From Excoecaria cochinchinensis (lineage: Eukaryota > Streptophyta > Magnoliopsida > Malpighiales > Euphorbiaceae), in contig CANTUQ010000004.1 in the NCBI GenBank assembly GCA_947683425.1, positions 6,486,001-6,550,000 of the forward strand: 64,000 nt of DNA. Direction: 5' to 3'. Every line of letters begins with the position of its first letter. Within the stretch, counting starts at the first letter, position 1. Below the pieces are notes generated by a model, which ran no database searches, was not told the DNA's origin, and saw nothing but the letters and a program-made list of their open reading frames with translations. The position numbers and the translations under genes were made by a program. Positions 1 through 9,521 of the stretch are shown piece after piece.

Positions 1-158
1 ACCTTCAAATAATGACTACAGGTACCGGATAAAAATCTCGCAATCCCGAAGGGCATGAAATTCAAAAGCAGCTTAAAAGGCATCGATCCTATTGCAAATT
101 GCAGGTAGCCCGGCTATTATCCCCAAGTCCACATAGATGAATTTTTATCCTGCATTCC

Positions 159-173
159 TGCATGACTCATGCA
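159..173. promoter_or_regulatory. Conserved palindrome TGCATGACTCATGCA (U0)
   Basis: This is a 7+1+7 perfect palindrome with a TGACTCA core (a bZIP/GCN4-like site) flanked by CATGCA-type (RY-like) arms. The same 15 bases occur at the same place in the three other copies (5484, 12921, 55513). Regulatory function is inference. Confidence 0.4.
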
Positions 174-292
174 TTTCACTTGCATGCTCACTATTTTTCC
201 TGCATATTTTAGTTTCCCTATTTTGCAGAAAGAGAGATTTGATGCGGACACCGACCAAAGCCGAGTGACAACATCAGTCCAAGCAATCAACC

Positions 293-569
293 AAAGACTT
301 CTCAGGGAGCAGCAAATTGAAGACCTCTCAGGGGGCAATCGACCAAAGACTTCTCAGGGAGCAGCAAATCGAAGACCTCTCAGTGGGCAATGAACCGAAG
401 ACCTCTCAGTGGGCAAACGATCAATGAACCGAAGACCTCTCAGGGGGCAATCAACTAAAGACTTCTCAGGGAGCAGCAAATCGAAGACCTCTCAGGGGGC
501 AATGAACTAAAGACCTCTCAGGGGGCAAACGATCGATGAACCGAAGACCTCTCAGGGGGCAATCAACCG
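293..569 (+). repeat. Short tandem repeat array, 10 units of 26-34 bp (U0)
   Basis: Each unit has the core AAGACCTCTCAGGGGGCAA followed by a variable linker of about 7-15 bases. Unit types recur in the same order in U1 and U2, including the variants with GGGAGCAGCAAAT linkers, so the array was copied as a block. 3' UTR tandem repeats are a known trait of TAT/Ogre elements. Confidence 0.9.
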
Positions 570-730
570 AAGGGTTCACAGATAGCACCCCTTCAACAAA
601 CGAAAACACACCATGATAATAACCACCATCTCAGAATTCTCCAGTTCGGAAAGACGGCTGACTCAGGTACTTGTCTCTTTCCTTTTCTTCTTTGAGTTTA
701 GGCTCACCTAGACACTAGTGTACTAGAATC

Positions 731-748
731 CCCTAAACTGGGGGCAAC
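731..748 (+). promoter_or_regulatory. Polypurine tract region before LTR-A
   Basis: CCCTAAACTGGGGGCAAC abuts the LTR start TGTAGACACC. The same bases precede every 3' LTR of this family in the window (6082-6099, 13493-13510, 58820-58837). This is the expected site for plus-strand priming. Confidence 0.7.
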
Positions 749-1315
749 TGTAGACACCGGGTCCTGAGTCAGCCTAGATCGGAGTTACCCAATGATGATA
801 AACCGCCCTCGCGGGCAAATATAGTTGAAAGTGATGATTTCCTTGTCAAAATTTCATTTTAAGAATAAGAAAATAAATAATAAAAAATAATAAAAATATT
901 TTAAAAATTAGTTTTTGAGAATGAATTTATTGTTCTTTTAGTCGTATTTAAAAAAAAAAAAGATGCTGCCTGAAAGCACGGCTGTGCTTTTGAAAACACA
1001 GTTGTGCTTTTGCGCACTTTTGCGTTTGCATGCAGTGCGCGCAAAAGCACAGCTGTGCTTTTGCCACAGCCGCCCGAAATCACCTGTTTTGACTTTTTTT
1101 TCACCCTTTTTCCGATTTTTTCACCCAAAAATCCATTTTTTATCCCATTTTTTTAGGGTTTTTGAGTCCAAATTAAATTCTAAAATATTTTTTTTAGATA
1201 ATTAATTAATAAAACTTGATTTTATAATTAAAAATAAAAGAATTTTGTGTTAAAATAGGTTTGTTTTCCTTAATTAAATTAGGGCAACCTTTTTTATTTT
1301 ATAAAGACTTTATGA
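749..1315 (+). mobile_element. LTR-A of the TAT array, truncated
   Basis: It begins TGTAGACACCGGGTC and follows LTR-B closely up to a TATAAAG-type site, then stops near 1315, where LTR-B continues for nearly 2 kb more. The missing part includes most of R/U5, the LTR 3' end, the primer site and the first part of the leader, about 2.1 kb in all. The break carries filler: the 11-mer GACCCTATTTT occurs at about 1314-1324 and again at 1333-1343 in the retained leader. U1 therefore has no primer-binding site of its own. Confidence 0.85.
965..1075. repeat. Palindromic island in LTR-A (3 cores)
   Basis: Palindromic cores of the type AAAGCACGGCTGTGCTTT lie at 973-990, 993-1010 and 1043-1062. A longer GCGCA..TGCGC context links them. 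LTR-B has two cores and LTR-C five at the same place. The surrounding LTR is very AT-rich. Confidence 0.8.
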
Positions 1316-2081
1316 CCCTATTTTATAAGCACGACCCTATTTTCACTCAATTTAGGGAAGTGTTAAGGATAATCACCAGCCCAAGCCTCGTACCATCAAG
1401 GTATATCAAATGGTGACCCGATCGGTCGTTATGCTCGTGATGAGCTAGGCCCGTCGGCAGGGACCCTGCTTGGGTAACCCTAAAATATCATCACCCATGA
1501 CCAAAGCTCATGTAATGGCAATAGATACTTCCCCTAGGTGACATGTACCCTAATACAATGCTTGCTATGTGGGCCATTATATACTGAACAAATTCAACTC
1601 AATTAAATGGGCTTTTATCAAAGGCGTTCATGCCCCGGTGGGCCCATCTTAATTTAGTTGAAATGTTTAAATACATAAAGGCCAAAATTCATATGTATGC
1701 GCATTAGATAAGAGTTATTATGATGTTGGTTTTCCATCGAGCACCATACGCATCCATTGGGTTCCCCCGCTAGTCATGGATTAAGCCCACCTAGGAAAGA
1801 GACCGCATTACCTCGTGTGTGGGAGTAATAAGGTTGGAAGGATTTACTTGCTTGCATGTGATTATAAATGTTGCATAGCTCACTATCATGCATTGTACAT
1901 GTCATTCATGCATCATCCTAACAATCTAATTTTTTCAGCCATCATAGATTCATCTAAGTCGACTAGAGGTTCTAACGGTCGGCTAGTAAGGACAAATCTG
2001 TTCTTTGAGTTGCCGAAACTAGTGTCTGACTGGGATTCTGAGTCATCCTCGTCAATCAGTGAAGCCTCTATAGAACCACTA
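1316..2081 (+). other. 5' leader of unit U1 (start deleted)
   Basis: This is untranslated leader shared with U2 and the 48702-61424 element; the primer site and first about 150 bases are lost in the LTR-A deletion. It contains a stem-loop (arms 1593-1612 and 1642-1662). It also has a consensus-like splice donor (CAAG/GTATAT at 1400/1401) and a pyrimidine-rich acceptor (TTTTTTCAG ending at 1938). The reading frame is open from 1815 into gag, but the amino-acid sequence before MAEE (2082) looks like translated leader. Confidence 0.7.
1593..1662 (+). promoter_or_regulatory. Leader stem-loop (U1)
   Basis: The left arm TTCAACTCAATTAAATGGGC pairs with GCCCATCTTAATTTAGTTGAA across a loop of about 30 bases, with one mismatch and one bulge. 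It is conserved in U2 (9032-9101) and, less perfectly, in the third copy (about 51718-51788). It is a possible packaging or dimerisation element; function is inference. Confidence 0.55.
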
Positions 2082-3468
2082 ATGGCAGAAGAAACCGGAG
2101 CACTGACCACTCAAGACCTAGCTAGGAGGCTAGAGGACTTCGAACGGAGAGTGCTAGACATGATGGGTGCCATGGCTGAAAGGATTGCCCATCCACCTGC
2201 TGCCCCACAGCCGCCTGCTGCTCTACAGCCACAGGCAGCCCCTCCTCGGGGGCAAGCCGAACCACCTACTGGTGGGGAGGCTCCCTTCGTTGGAGCTGCT
2301 GCTCGCCAACCCAATAATGAGCACAGAGCTGCCGCACCCATAGAGCCAAGAGGGGAAAGGATTCATAACCCCAACGATGATTTCCTGATGGAGGAAGAAG
2401 AAGAAGAGGTGCCGATAGTCCACCAAGCTGCAAGGCCCAGAGCACTCAGAGTAGAGGATGAAGCTTTAAGAGGTATGAGACAGCAGATCGAAGCTATAAC
2501 CCGCATGCTCTCAGCTGGAAAGGGGGTCAACCCAGAGGATAGAGATCTGGGGGATGAAGAGCTGCTGCCCCAGAGATTCAAGATGCCCGAGCTTCCGAAG
2601 TTTGATGGCACCTCGGACCCATCTGCCTACATCAAGCAGTACACCTTGGTCATGAAAGGCACAGGGCTGAGCAAGAAGCAGAAGGTGGAATATTTCTGCC
2701 TTAGTCTGGTGGGCCCGGCAGTTGACTGGTACCTCGGGTTGGATAGGAGGTCCAAGGAGGATTGGGACCTTTTGACCGAAGAATTCATGAAGCAGTACGA
2801 CTGTAGCACCAGGATGGAGGTCACCCTAAAAGACCTCGAGCTTCTACAGCAGAAGAACGATGAGTCATTCCATGAGTACCTCACCAGATGGAGGAACAGA
2901 GTCATGGAGATGAAAAGGAAGGCTGATACTGCAGACCAGATCGGGCTGTTTATCAAAAACTCATGCCCTTACTTGAGGGACTTACTCAGTTTTAAGGGGC
3001 TTAAGGACTGGGAGTTGCTTAAGAATATCGCTATAGAAGTTGAGGCGGCTTACCTATCAAAGAAAGCAAGCCAAAATAACTTTGCTGGGAAAGGCTATGG
3101 GAACCAGTCGGGATTCAAATCGGGAGGTGTCAGGGGCAGCAACAGCAGAAACGGTAGGACGGCAGAGGTCTCAGCTACTAGAGTTGGGCAGGGTCAAAGA
3201 TACTACTCCAACTTAGGCCGCTCTCTATCTTGGGTACTGGAGAGACTAATGACAGCCATTGCCACCCAGACCAGCCTTGAGTCAGGGACAGCTGGGACAT
3301 AGAGGTGATTAGTACTGCGCTTACCACCAGCACACCTGCTATTTGACTGACCATTACCGTATTCTGAGAAACAAGATCCAGGATCTCATTGACACCAATC
3401 AGATCACAGATCCTGAGAAGAGAGAAAAGAAGAAAAAGGCAGGCTACAACGCAGCCCCTCCACCATGA
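2082..3468 (+). pseudogene. gag: TAT/Ogre-type gag, U1 copy (frameshifted)
   Basis: This would encode the capsid/nucleocapsid protein that packages element RNA into cytoplasmic particles. From the ATG at 2082 (MAEETG) it has a short helical N-terminus, a Pro/Ala-rich linker, an acidic run of glutamates, then the retrotransposon gag core (PKFDGTSDPS, then GPAVDWYLGLDRRSKEDW, then EEFMKQY). A Gly/Asn-rich basic segment follows. Compared with U2, 14 bp are missing near 3250, which shifts the frame and ends the ORF at 3302. The original frame would run to a stop at 3466-3468 after a lysine-rich tail. In the downstream knuckle, two key residues are also changed (HTCY for HTGH, and DHYR for DHCR). 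I chose 2082 over 1815 because conservation looks protein-like only from there. No protease follows. Confidence 0.85.
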
Positions 3469-5617
3469 TTATGATCGGGTCCTCTTAATCCACCAGTGAG
3501 AGTGAAAATGAAGATTATGTTCTTTCTTTTTTATTATTTTGAGAACAATTTTTTATGATAATGTTTGGTTATTTCAATAGAACAATTTTTGCTTATTTGT
3601 ATGATATTTCTATTTGAATTCATTTAACATGATCACACTGCATTTACTTTGGCATTAATTCAAATAATATGACTGCAGTTAATCTCAAAAACTTTGGGGA
3701 ACCCAAAGAAAATTTTGATAGCATCTGATACAGCTCATGTAGAGAGGAAAATTCAAAAAAAAGGAGAAAAAAAAACAAAAAAAGAGAAAAAAACTAGTTG
3801 CAATTAGGGGACTGGATGGAAACTCACTAAGAGCACTAGAACCTTTCTGATTACCTGTCAAAGCGATCCCTGGATAAGACAGAACCTGGAAAATGATTTA
3901 GGCATCATTCTTTGCATAGCTCTTTAAATGACTATTTCCTACCCTTATTCTGCAATCGCTTGCTAGCCCGTTGAGCCTTTATGCAGGTATGCTGAATGCG
4001 TTCCAATTTTGTTGTTACACACATTAAAACTACTCCCTCGCCTAAAATGATTTTGGCTTCCCCTTAGAAGAGTGCCCGCTCTAAAACTGATGGATGTACA
4101 TTTGAACAATTCTTTGGACTATTAAAAAATTGCCTTGATAAGAGCAAGTTCAGACTTTGGAAAGAGGGTTTAGTCATGCATGAAAGGCATGAGCTCAAAA
4201 AAAAAGAGAAGCGAAAGCAAAAAGAAGAAAAAGAAAAAGAAAAATGAAAAATCCAAAAAGAAAAAATGAATGAAAAATGAAAGGAAAAGAAGCAAAGAAA
4301 AGAAAAAAAAAAAAGAAGAATCAAAAAGAGAGCTCAAAATGGTGACCAATTGACTAGTTTCAATGATTGCCCTTTTGATCTCAAGGAGCTAGAATGTTAT
4401 CGAGCCCAAATTCAAGAATACCTTTGTATATGCAACTGAGCTGAGAATGGTTCATCCATCAGTCGAGTCAATATTACGGCCATTTTTCTCTAGCAACCTA
4501 ATCCTCCTTTGATAGCTATCTACCCAAGCCTAACATTACAACCAAAGTAAGACCTTTTGATTCTGGGTTCAGTCTTATCCAATTAGCGGAGATGACCTTT
4601 TAATAAGGTTTGGTACGTAAGAAGAGGCCTATGGTGTTTCTTGAGCCTCAAGCGAGAAGCCATGAGTGCATTCATGCATTCGAGTTAAGTCTTGTCTCCA
4701 ACATTGCTTCTAGAATTTGCATTCAAAAGATTAAATGGGAGCAGAGAGAAAATATTCGATCATGAGAATCAAAAAGAGAGCTGATTGATAACAGGAGTTT
4801 GATGCTTTCAAGATCTATCCCGAGGTTAGCTGAGGTCTTGTATTTTTTGAAACTAATGATAAATAATGATCATGCTTAATGAAATCAAATTGAAACACAT
4901 ACATTTCTGCAATGATGTGATCAGAGCAGTTCACTTTGTGTGACCAAAGTCACCTATTGTCCACCGTTCAAGCGCTTTAGCCGATTCATCCTGCTATCAA
5001 ATGAGAAGAATCAAGCTCATGCAACCATGTCCTAAGACTCCCGAAATATTCTTGCCAACAACTGCAGCAATCTTCAAAAAAAAAAAAGTGCCGTTAGAGT
5101 GAAAACCGTAACTGGCGCTCTAAGCAAAAACTGGGCAAAAGGATAGGGTGAAAACCTGAAAACAGGCAGTCTGTCCTTCAAAAAAAAAGAAGAAAGAGAA
5201 AAGCCACTGGATTGGGCTAGGTCCATTCCAGGCAAAAAAATAAGGCACAGGATTATGTGAAAATCCACAAAGGACGCATCTCCCACTAAGAAAAGCTAGT
5301 ATGAAAATCCACAAGGGACGCACTACCTTCAAATAATGACTACAGGTACCGGATGAAAATCTCGCAATCCCGAAGGGCATGAAATTCAAAAGCAGCTTAA
5401 AAGGCATCGATCCTATTGCAAAATTGCAGCTAGCCCGGCTATTATCTCCAAGTCCATATAGATGAATTTTTATCCTGCATTCCTGCATGACTCATGCATT
5501 TCACTTGCATGCTCACTATTTTTTCTGCATATTTTAGTTTCTCTATTTTACAAAAAGAGAGATTTGATGCGGACACCGACCAAAGCCGAGTGACGACATC
5601 AGTCCAAGCAATCAACC
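3469..5617 (+). other. Non-coding region between gag and the 3' repeats (U1)
   Basis: In autonomous TAT/Ogre elements pol would be here; nothing recognisable as pol is present on either strand. Visible content is AT-rich DNA, two purine-rich tracts (3748-3792 and 4190-4330), five spaced GAAAA(C/T)C motifs (5099-5385) and the TGCATGACTCATGCA palindrome at 5484-5498. The region is nearly identical in U2 and more divergent but collinear in the 48702-61424 element. Confidence 0.7.
4190..4330 (+). repeat. Polypurine (A/G) tract (U1)
   Basis: About 130 bases are almost purely A and G, with rare T and C, and are bounded by GAGCTC at both sides. U2 has the same tract at 11630-11768. The third element has only a short A-run here (about 54322-54333) between matching flanks. 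Long reverse-strand ORFs over it are phenylalanine/serine-rich artefacts. Confidence 0.75.
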
Positions 5618-5920
5618 AAAGACTTCTCAGGGAGCAGCAAATTGAAGACCTCTCAGGGGGCAATCAACCAAAGACTTCTCAGGGAGCAGCAAATCGAAGA
5701 CCTCTCAGTGGGAAATGAACCGAAGACCTCTCAGGGGGCAAATGATCAATGAACCGAAGACCTCTCAGGGGGCAATCAACTAAAGACTTCTCAGGGAGCA
5801 GCAAATCGAAGACCTCTCAGGGGGCAATGAACTGAAGACCTCTCAGGGGGCAATGAACAGAAGACCTCTCAGGGGGCAAACAATCGATGAGCCGAAGACC
5901 TCTCAGGGGGCAATCAACCG
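5618..5920 (+). repeat. Short tandem repeat array, 11 units of 26-34 bp (U1)
   Basis: This is the same unit family as 293-569, with one extra unit. The order of variant units is otherwise the same as in U0 and U2. A single degenerate satellite monomer (GAAGGGCTCACAGATAGCAC) follows directly at 5920. Confidence 0.9.
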
Positions 5921-6099
5921 AAGGGCTCACAGATAGCACCGCTTCAACAAACGAAAACACACCATAATAATAACCACCATCTCAGAATTTTCTAGTTCGA
6001 AAAGACGGCTGACTCAGGTACTTGTCTCTTTCCTTTTCATCTTTGAGTTTAGGCTCACCTAGACACTAGTGTACTAGAATCCCCTAAACTGGGGGCAAC

Positions 6100-8592
6100 T
6101 GTAGACACCGGGTCCTGAGTCAGCCTATATCGGAGTTATCCAATGATGATAAACCGCCCACGCGAGCAAAAATAGTTGAAAGTGATGATTTCCTTGTCAA
6201 AATTTCATTTTAAGAATAAGAAAATAAATAATAAAAAATAATAAAAATATTTTAAAAATTAGTTTTTGAGAATGAATTTATTGTTCTTTTAGTCGTATTT
6301 AAAAAAAAAAAAGATGCTGCCTGTAAAGCACGGCTGTGCTTTTGCGCAGTATGCATTGCACGCAGTGCGCGCAAAAGCAGCTGTGCTTTTGCCACAGCCG
6401 CCCGAAATCACCAGTTTTAACTTTTTTTCACCCTTTTTCCGATTTTCTCACCCAAAAATTCGTTTTTTATCCCATTTTTTTAGGGTTTTTGAGTCCAAAT
6501 TAAATTCTAAAATATTTTTTTTAGATAATTAATTAATAAAACTTAATTTTATCATTAAAAATAAAAGAATTTTGTGTTAAAATAGGTTTGTTTTCCTTAA
6601 TTAAATTAGGGCAACCTTTTTTATTTTATAAAGACTTCATGATGAAAAATCAAGGGGGCCTCCACATTTTTTAGACCTGAAATTTCCAGAATTCTTCTTC
6701 TTCTATTTTCTCTTCAAAAATTTCAGATTTTTCTTTTAATTAAAAAGGTTTAATTGAAATTGAAAGATCAATTTTCAATTCTTAATTATTACAATTAATT
6801 TCTTTGTTTTTCCCCCGTAAACACAAGAAATTAATCATCACTTTGACATCAATTTCTTTTCAATCTTAAGCATACAAATCAATTCATTTGTTTTCTCTAT
6901 AAACAAAGAGAATTAATTTTATTGCTAAATTATTCTTTCAAGCAATTTTCCGGAAATTAATCACTTTTCCTTCATCAAATCCAATACTCTGAGAGTAAAT
7001 ATTCTAGGCTCAATTTCTATTCTATTTTATTTTTATTTAATTTATTCATGTATATTTTATTGTTTTTATTGATTTATTTATTGTTTTCATCTATTCATTT
7101 GTTGTATTGATTTTAGATTTGTTCCATTTAATTGCTTATATATGATTTGATTTTTATTCATGTAAATATTGTTTTCTTTTAATTCATAACATGTAAATAA
7201 TTTATTTTATTGTGATTCCTAATTATTTTTAACATGCAAATAATTAACTTAAATTAATCTTTTTGCCATGTAAATAGTTTATATTAATTATGAACACATC
7301 AATTAACCTTGTTATATATCATTATTATTTTTATCATTCTTTTGTTTACTAATTTTTATTATTGTTTTTATCATTGTTACATAATTTGATTATTATTTAT
7401 TTATTTATTCATTTATTATTTTCCACTTATCATCATTATTTTCATCATGTGTATATTTTCATGTACTAATTAATTAACATATTATATTTTATTTTCATCA
7501 CATCATTTAATCATTTATCACATATAATGCATTTTTCTCATTTTATTTTTGTTTGTTAACATTTTGATTCAATTATCATTCTTTTCATGTCATCTTATTA
7601 TATTTTATTTTGTTATTCATTATTTTGTATGTTTAATTCATTTAATTGATTTAATTACTAACATTATTTTATTTCTATTTTTTTTTATGTCTAAACTCAT
7701 TTTTTGATTGGCCGTTTTCGCGAGCACACGGGGAGGTCCAAAAGGTTCGCTCGGAATATTTATTTTTCTTTATTTGTAATATTTGTTTTATTTGGCTTTT
7801 TCCTATTTATTTTTGCCATATAATTTTCTTGTAAAATTGTTTATTTAGGCCCGCTAGAAATAAAGTCACTAAACCATTTTTATTAATTAACTTGGTATTT
7901 TTTCTAAATAAAAATGGGACCAATGTCTCAATTTTCTCCATCCAAAATCATCACATAAAAATTGTTTCATAATAATATGCATGCGAGGACCAATGTCCTC
8001 ACCATTAATGAATATCTCGATTTATGCATGATCTGTATTTTATTTACAATGGGGGTTGTATTCCACCCTTAGTTTTATTGTAATATTTTTACATGTGCTT
8101 TATTTTACTTATGCTTTTACCGCTTTTTCTTAAATGTATGTTGTGCGCTTTAATTAATTGCATTAAATGTATGTGAAATGGGATGAAATAATAAATTCAA
8201 AACTCAATTATAAACTTAACCAAGGTATGAATAAATGAGAAGTCCCGAACTCACTCTGGTCTTTGGGCTCAAAGAGGCGAGAGGTTTACCCTCCAAGACA
8301 CCTCTAGTGTCACGAGACTTTGACGTTAATCCTAGGCTTCTTAGGGCGAGTAGTTTACCTTCCAAGACCCCTTTGGCTGGCCCAAAATGGATACTAAGCG
8401 CAGTCTTAGGCTCTCCGAGGCGAGAGAAACTTTTCCAATGTTCTATTGGGTGGCGACTCCATGAAACCTCCTTGTTGCCCAACATAGACGCACTTGCGAT
8501 TTATTGCAAGCTATCAACGGACCCACAAATGCCCCGATTGCCCTCAAGCGAGCGGTCCCATGGGCGGCCGCGGGGATCCGGCGCGCATCACA
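6100..8592 (+). mobile_element. LTR-B, complete TAT-type LTR shared by U1 and U2
   Basis: It is 2,493 bp, starting TGTAGACACC and ending GCGCATCACA, immediately before the primer site. A TATA-like TATAAAG at 6627-6633 suggests a U3 of about 0.5 kb and a long R/U5. Notable parts are a palindromic island at 6316-6405, a very AT-rich centre, a perfect stem-loop GAGGAC-CAAT-GTCCTC at 7985-8000, and three imperfect repeats of about 90 bp near the 3' end (8250-8500). It serves as 3' LTR of U1 and 5' LTR of U2. Confidence 0.9.
6316..6405. repeat. Palindromic island in LTR-B (2 cores)
   Basis: Cores lie at 6325-6343 and 6373-6390 (AAAAGCAGCTGTGCTTTT). They flank a GCGCAGTATGC..GCAGTGCGC segment. There are fewer cores than in LTR-A or LTR-C although the surrounding LTR is nearly identical. 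Confidence 0.8.
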
Positions 8593-8593
8593 G

Positions 8594-8611
8594 TGGCAAC
8601 TCCGCTGGGGA
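8594..8611 (+). promoter_or_regulatory. Primer-binding site, tRNA-Arg type (U2)
   Basis: TGGCAACTCCGCTGGGGA follows the LTR end by one base. It is complementary to the 3' end of plant tRNA-Arg(ACG) plus CCA as I recall that sequence, with one mismatch. The full-length element has TGGCGACTCC at the same spot (51282). A tRNA-Arg primer is typical of Ogre-type elements. Confidence 0.8.
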
Positions 8612-9521
8612 CATACTCGAGACTTCGATTCGAAAGTACCTTGGTTAAAATTTACAATTGAGTTTTAATTTAAATATTTCATCCTTTTTCAAAACTGCAT
8701 TGCATCTCATTAGAGCCTTAGATCTACGCTAGTTTGGTCCCTCTTTTAGCCCCGGTGCGTTCCCAAAGCACGATCCTATTTTCACTCAATTTAGGGAAGT
8801 GTTAAGGATAATCACTAGCCCAAGCCTCGTACCATCAAGGTATATCAAATGGTGACCCGATCGGTCGTTACGCTCGTGATGAGCTAGGCCCATCGGCAGG
8901 GACCATGCTTGGGTAACCCTAAAATATCATCACCCATGACCAAAGCTCATGTAATGGCAATAGATACTTCCCCTAGGTAACATGTACCTTAATACAATGC
9001 TTGCTATGTGGGCCATTATATACTGAAAAAATTCAACTCAATTAAATGGGCTTTTATCAAAGGCTTTCATGCCCCGATGGGCCCATCTTAATTTAGTTGA
9101 AATGTTTAAATACATAAAGGCTAAAATTCATATGTATGCGCATTAGATAAGAGATATTATGATGCCGGTTTTCCACCAAGCACCATACGCTTCCATTGGG
9201 TTCCCCCACTAGCCCATGGATTAAGCACACCTAGGAAAGAGACCGCATTACCTCGTGTGTGAGAGTAATAAGTTTGGAAGGATTTACTTGCTTGCATGTG
9301 ATTGTAAATGTTGCATAGCTCACTATCATGCATTGTATATGTCATTCATGCATCATCCTAACAATCTAATTTTTTCAGCCATCATAGATTCATCTAAGTG
9401 GACTAGAGATTCCGACGGTCGGCTAGTAAGGACAAATCTGCTCTTTGAGTTGCCGGAACTAGTGTCTGACTGGGATTCTGAGTCATCCTCATCAATCAGT
9501 GCAGCCTCTGTAGAACCACCA
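8612..9521 (+). other. 5' leader of unit U2
   Basis: This is complete leader of about 0.9 kb between primer site and gag. It holds the stem-loop at 9032-9101, a candidate splice donor at 8839/8840 (CAAG/GTATAT) and an acceptor TTTTTTCAG ending at 9378, giving a candidate 539-nt intron. The frame is open from 9255 but gag most likely starts at 9522. Confidence 0.7.
9032..9101 (+). promoter_or_regulatory. Leader stem-loop (U2)
   Basis: Arms 9032-9051 and 9081-9101 pair over about 20 bp with one mismatch and one bulge. It lies inside the candidate leader intron, so it would be present only in unspliced RNA. Confidence 0.55.

Larger units (their letters stand above)
1..748 (+). other. 3' untranslated tail of the leftmost TAT unit (U0)
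   Basis: This matches the 3' ends of U1 (5323-6099) and U2 (about 12760-13510) nearly base for base, so it is the tail of a unit whose gag lies left of the window. It holds one GAAAATC-type motif near base 31, a 15-bp palindrome at 159-173, a 10-unit tandem repeat at 293-569, one degenerate monomer of the 76-bp satellite family at 569-597 and a polypurine tract before LTR-A. I see no credible coding sequence. Confidence 0.8.

Noticed and set aside
169..393. ORF of 74 codons repeated at 5494, 12931 and 55523
   Set aside because: It spans the short tandem repeats and stays open because the repeat units lack stops in one frame. Protein from the third copy diverges wholly with repeat structure.
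1815..2081. N-terminal extension of gag upstream of MAEE
   Set aside because: The frame is open in all three copies, but the residues look like translated leader and contain a likely splice acceptor; the protein-like pattern begins at 2082. Kept only as a possibility.
4064..4324. Phe/Ser-rich reverse ORF (also 11503-11784)
   Set aside because: It is an effect of the polypurine tract read on the opposite strand.
8594..8611. Possible tRNA-Arg gene
   Set aside because: Only the complement of the tRNA 3' end is present, directly after an LTR; it is a primer-binding site.
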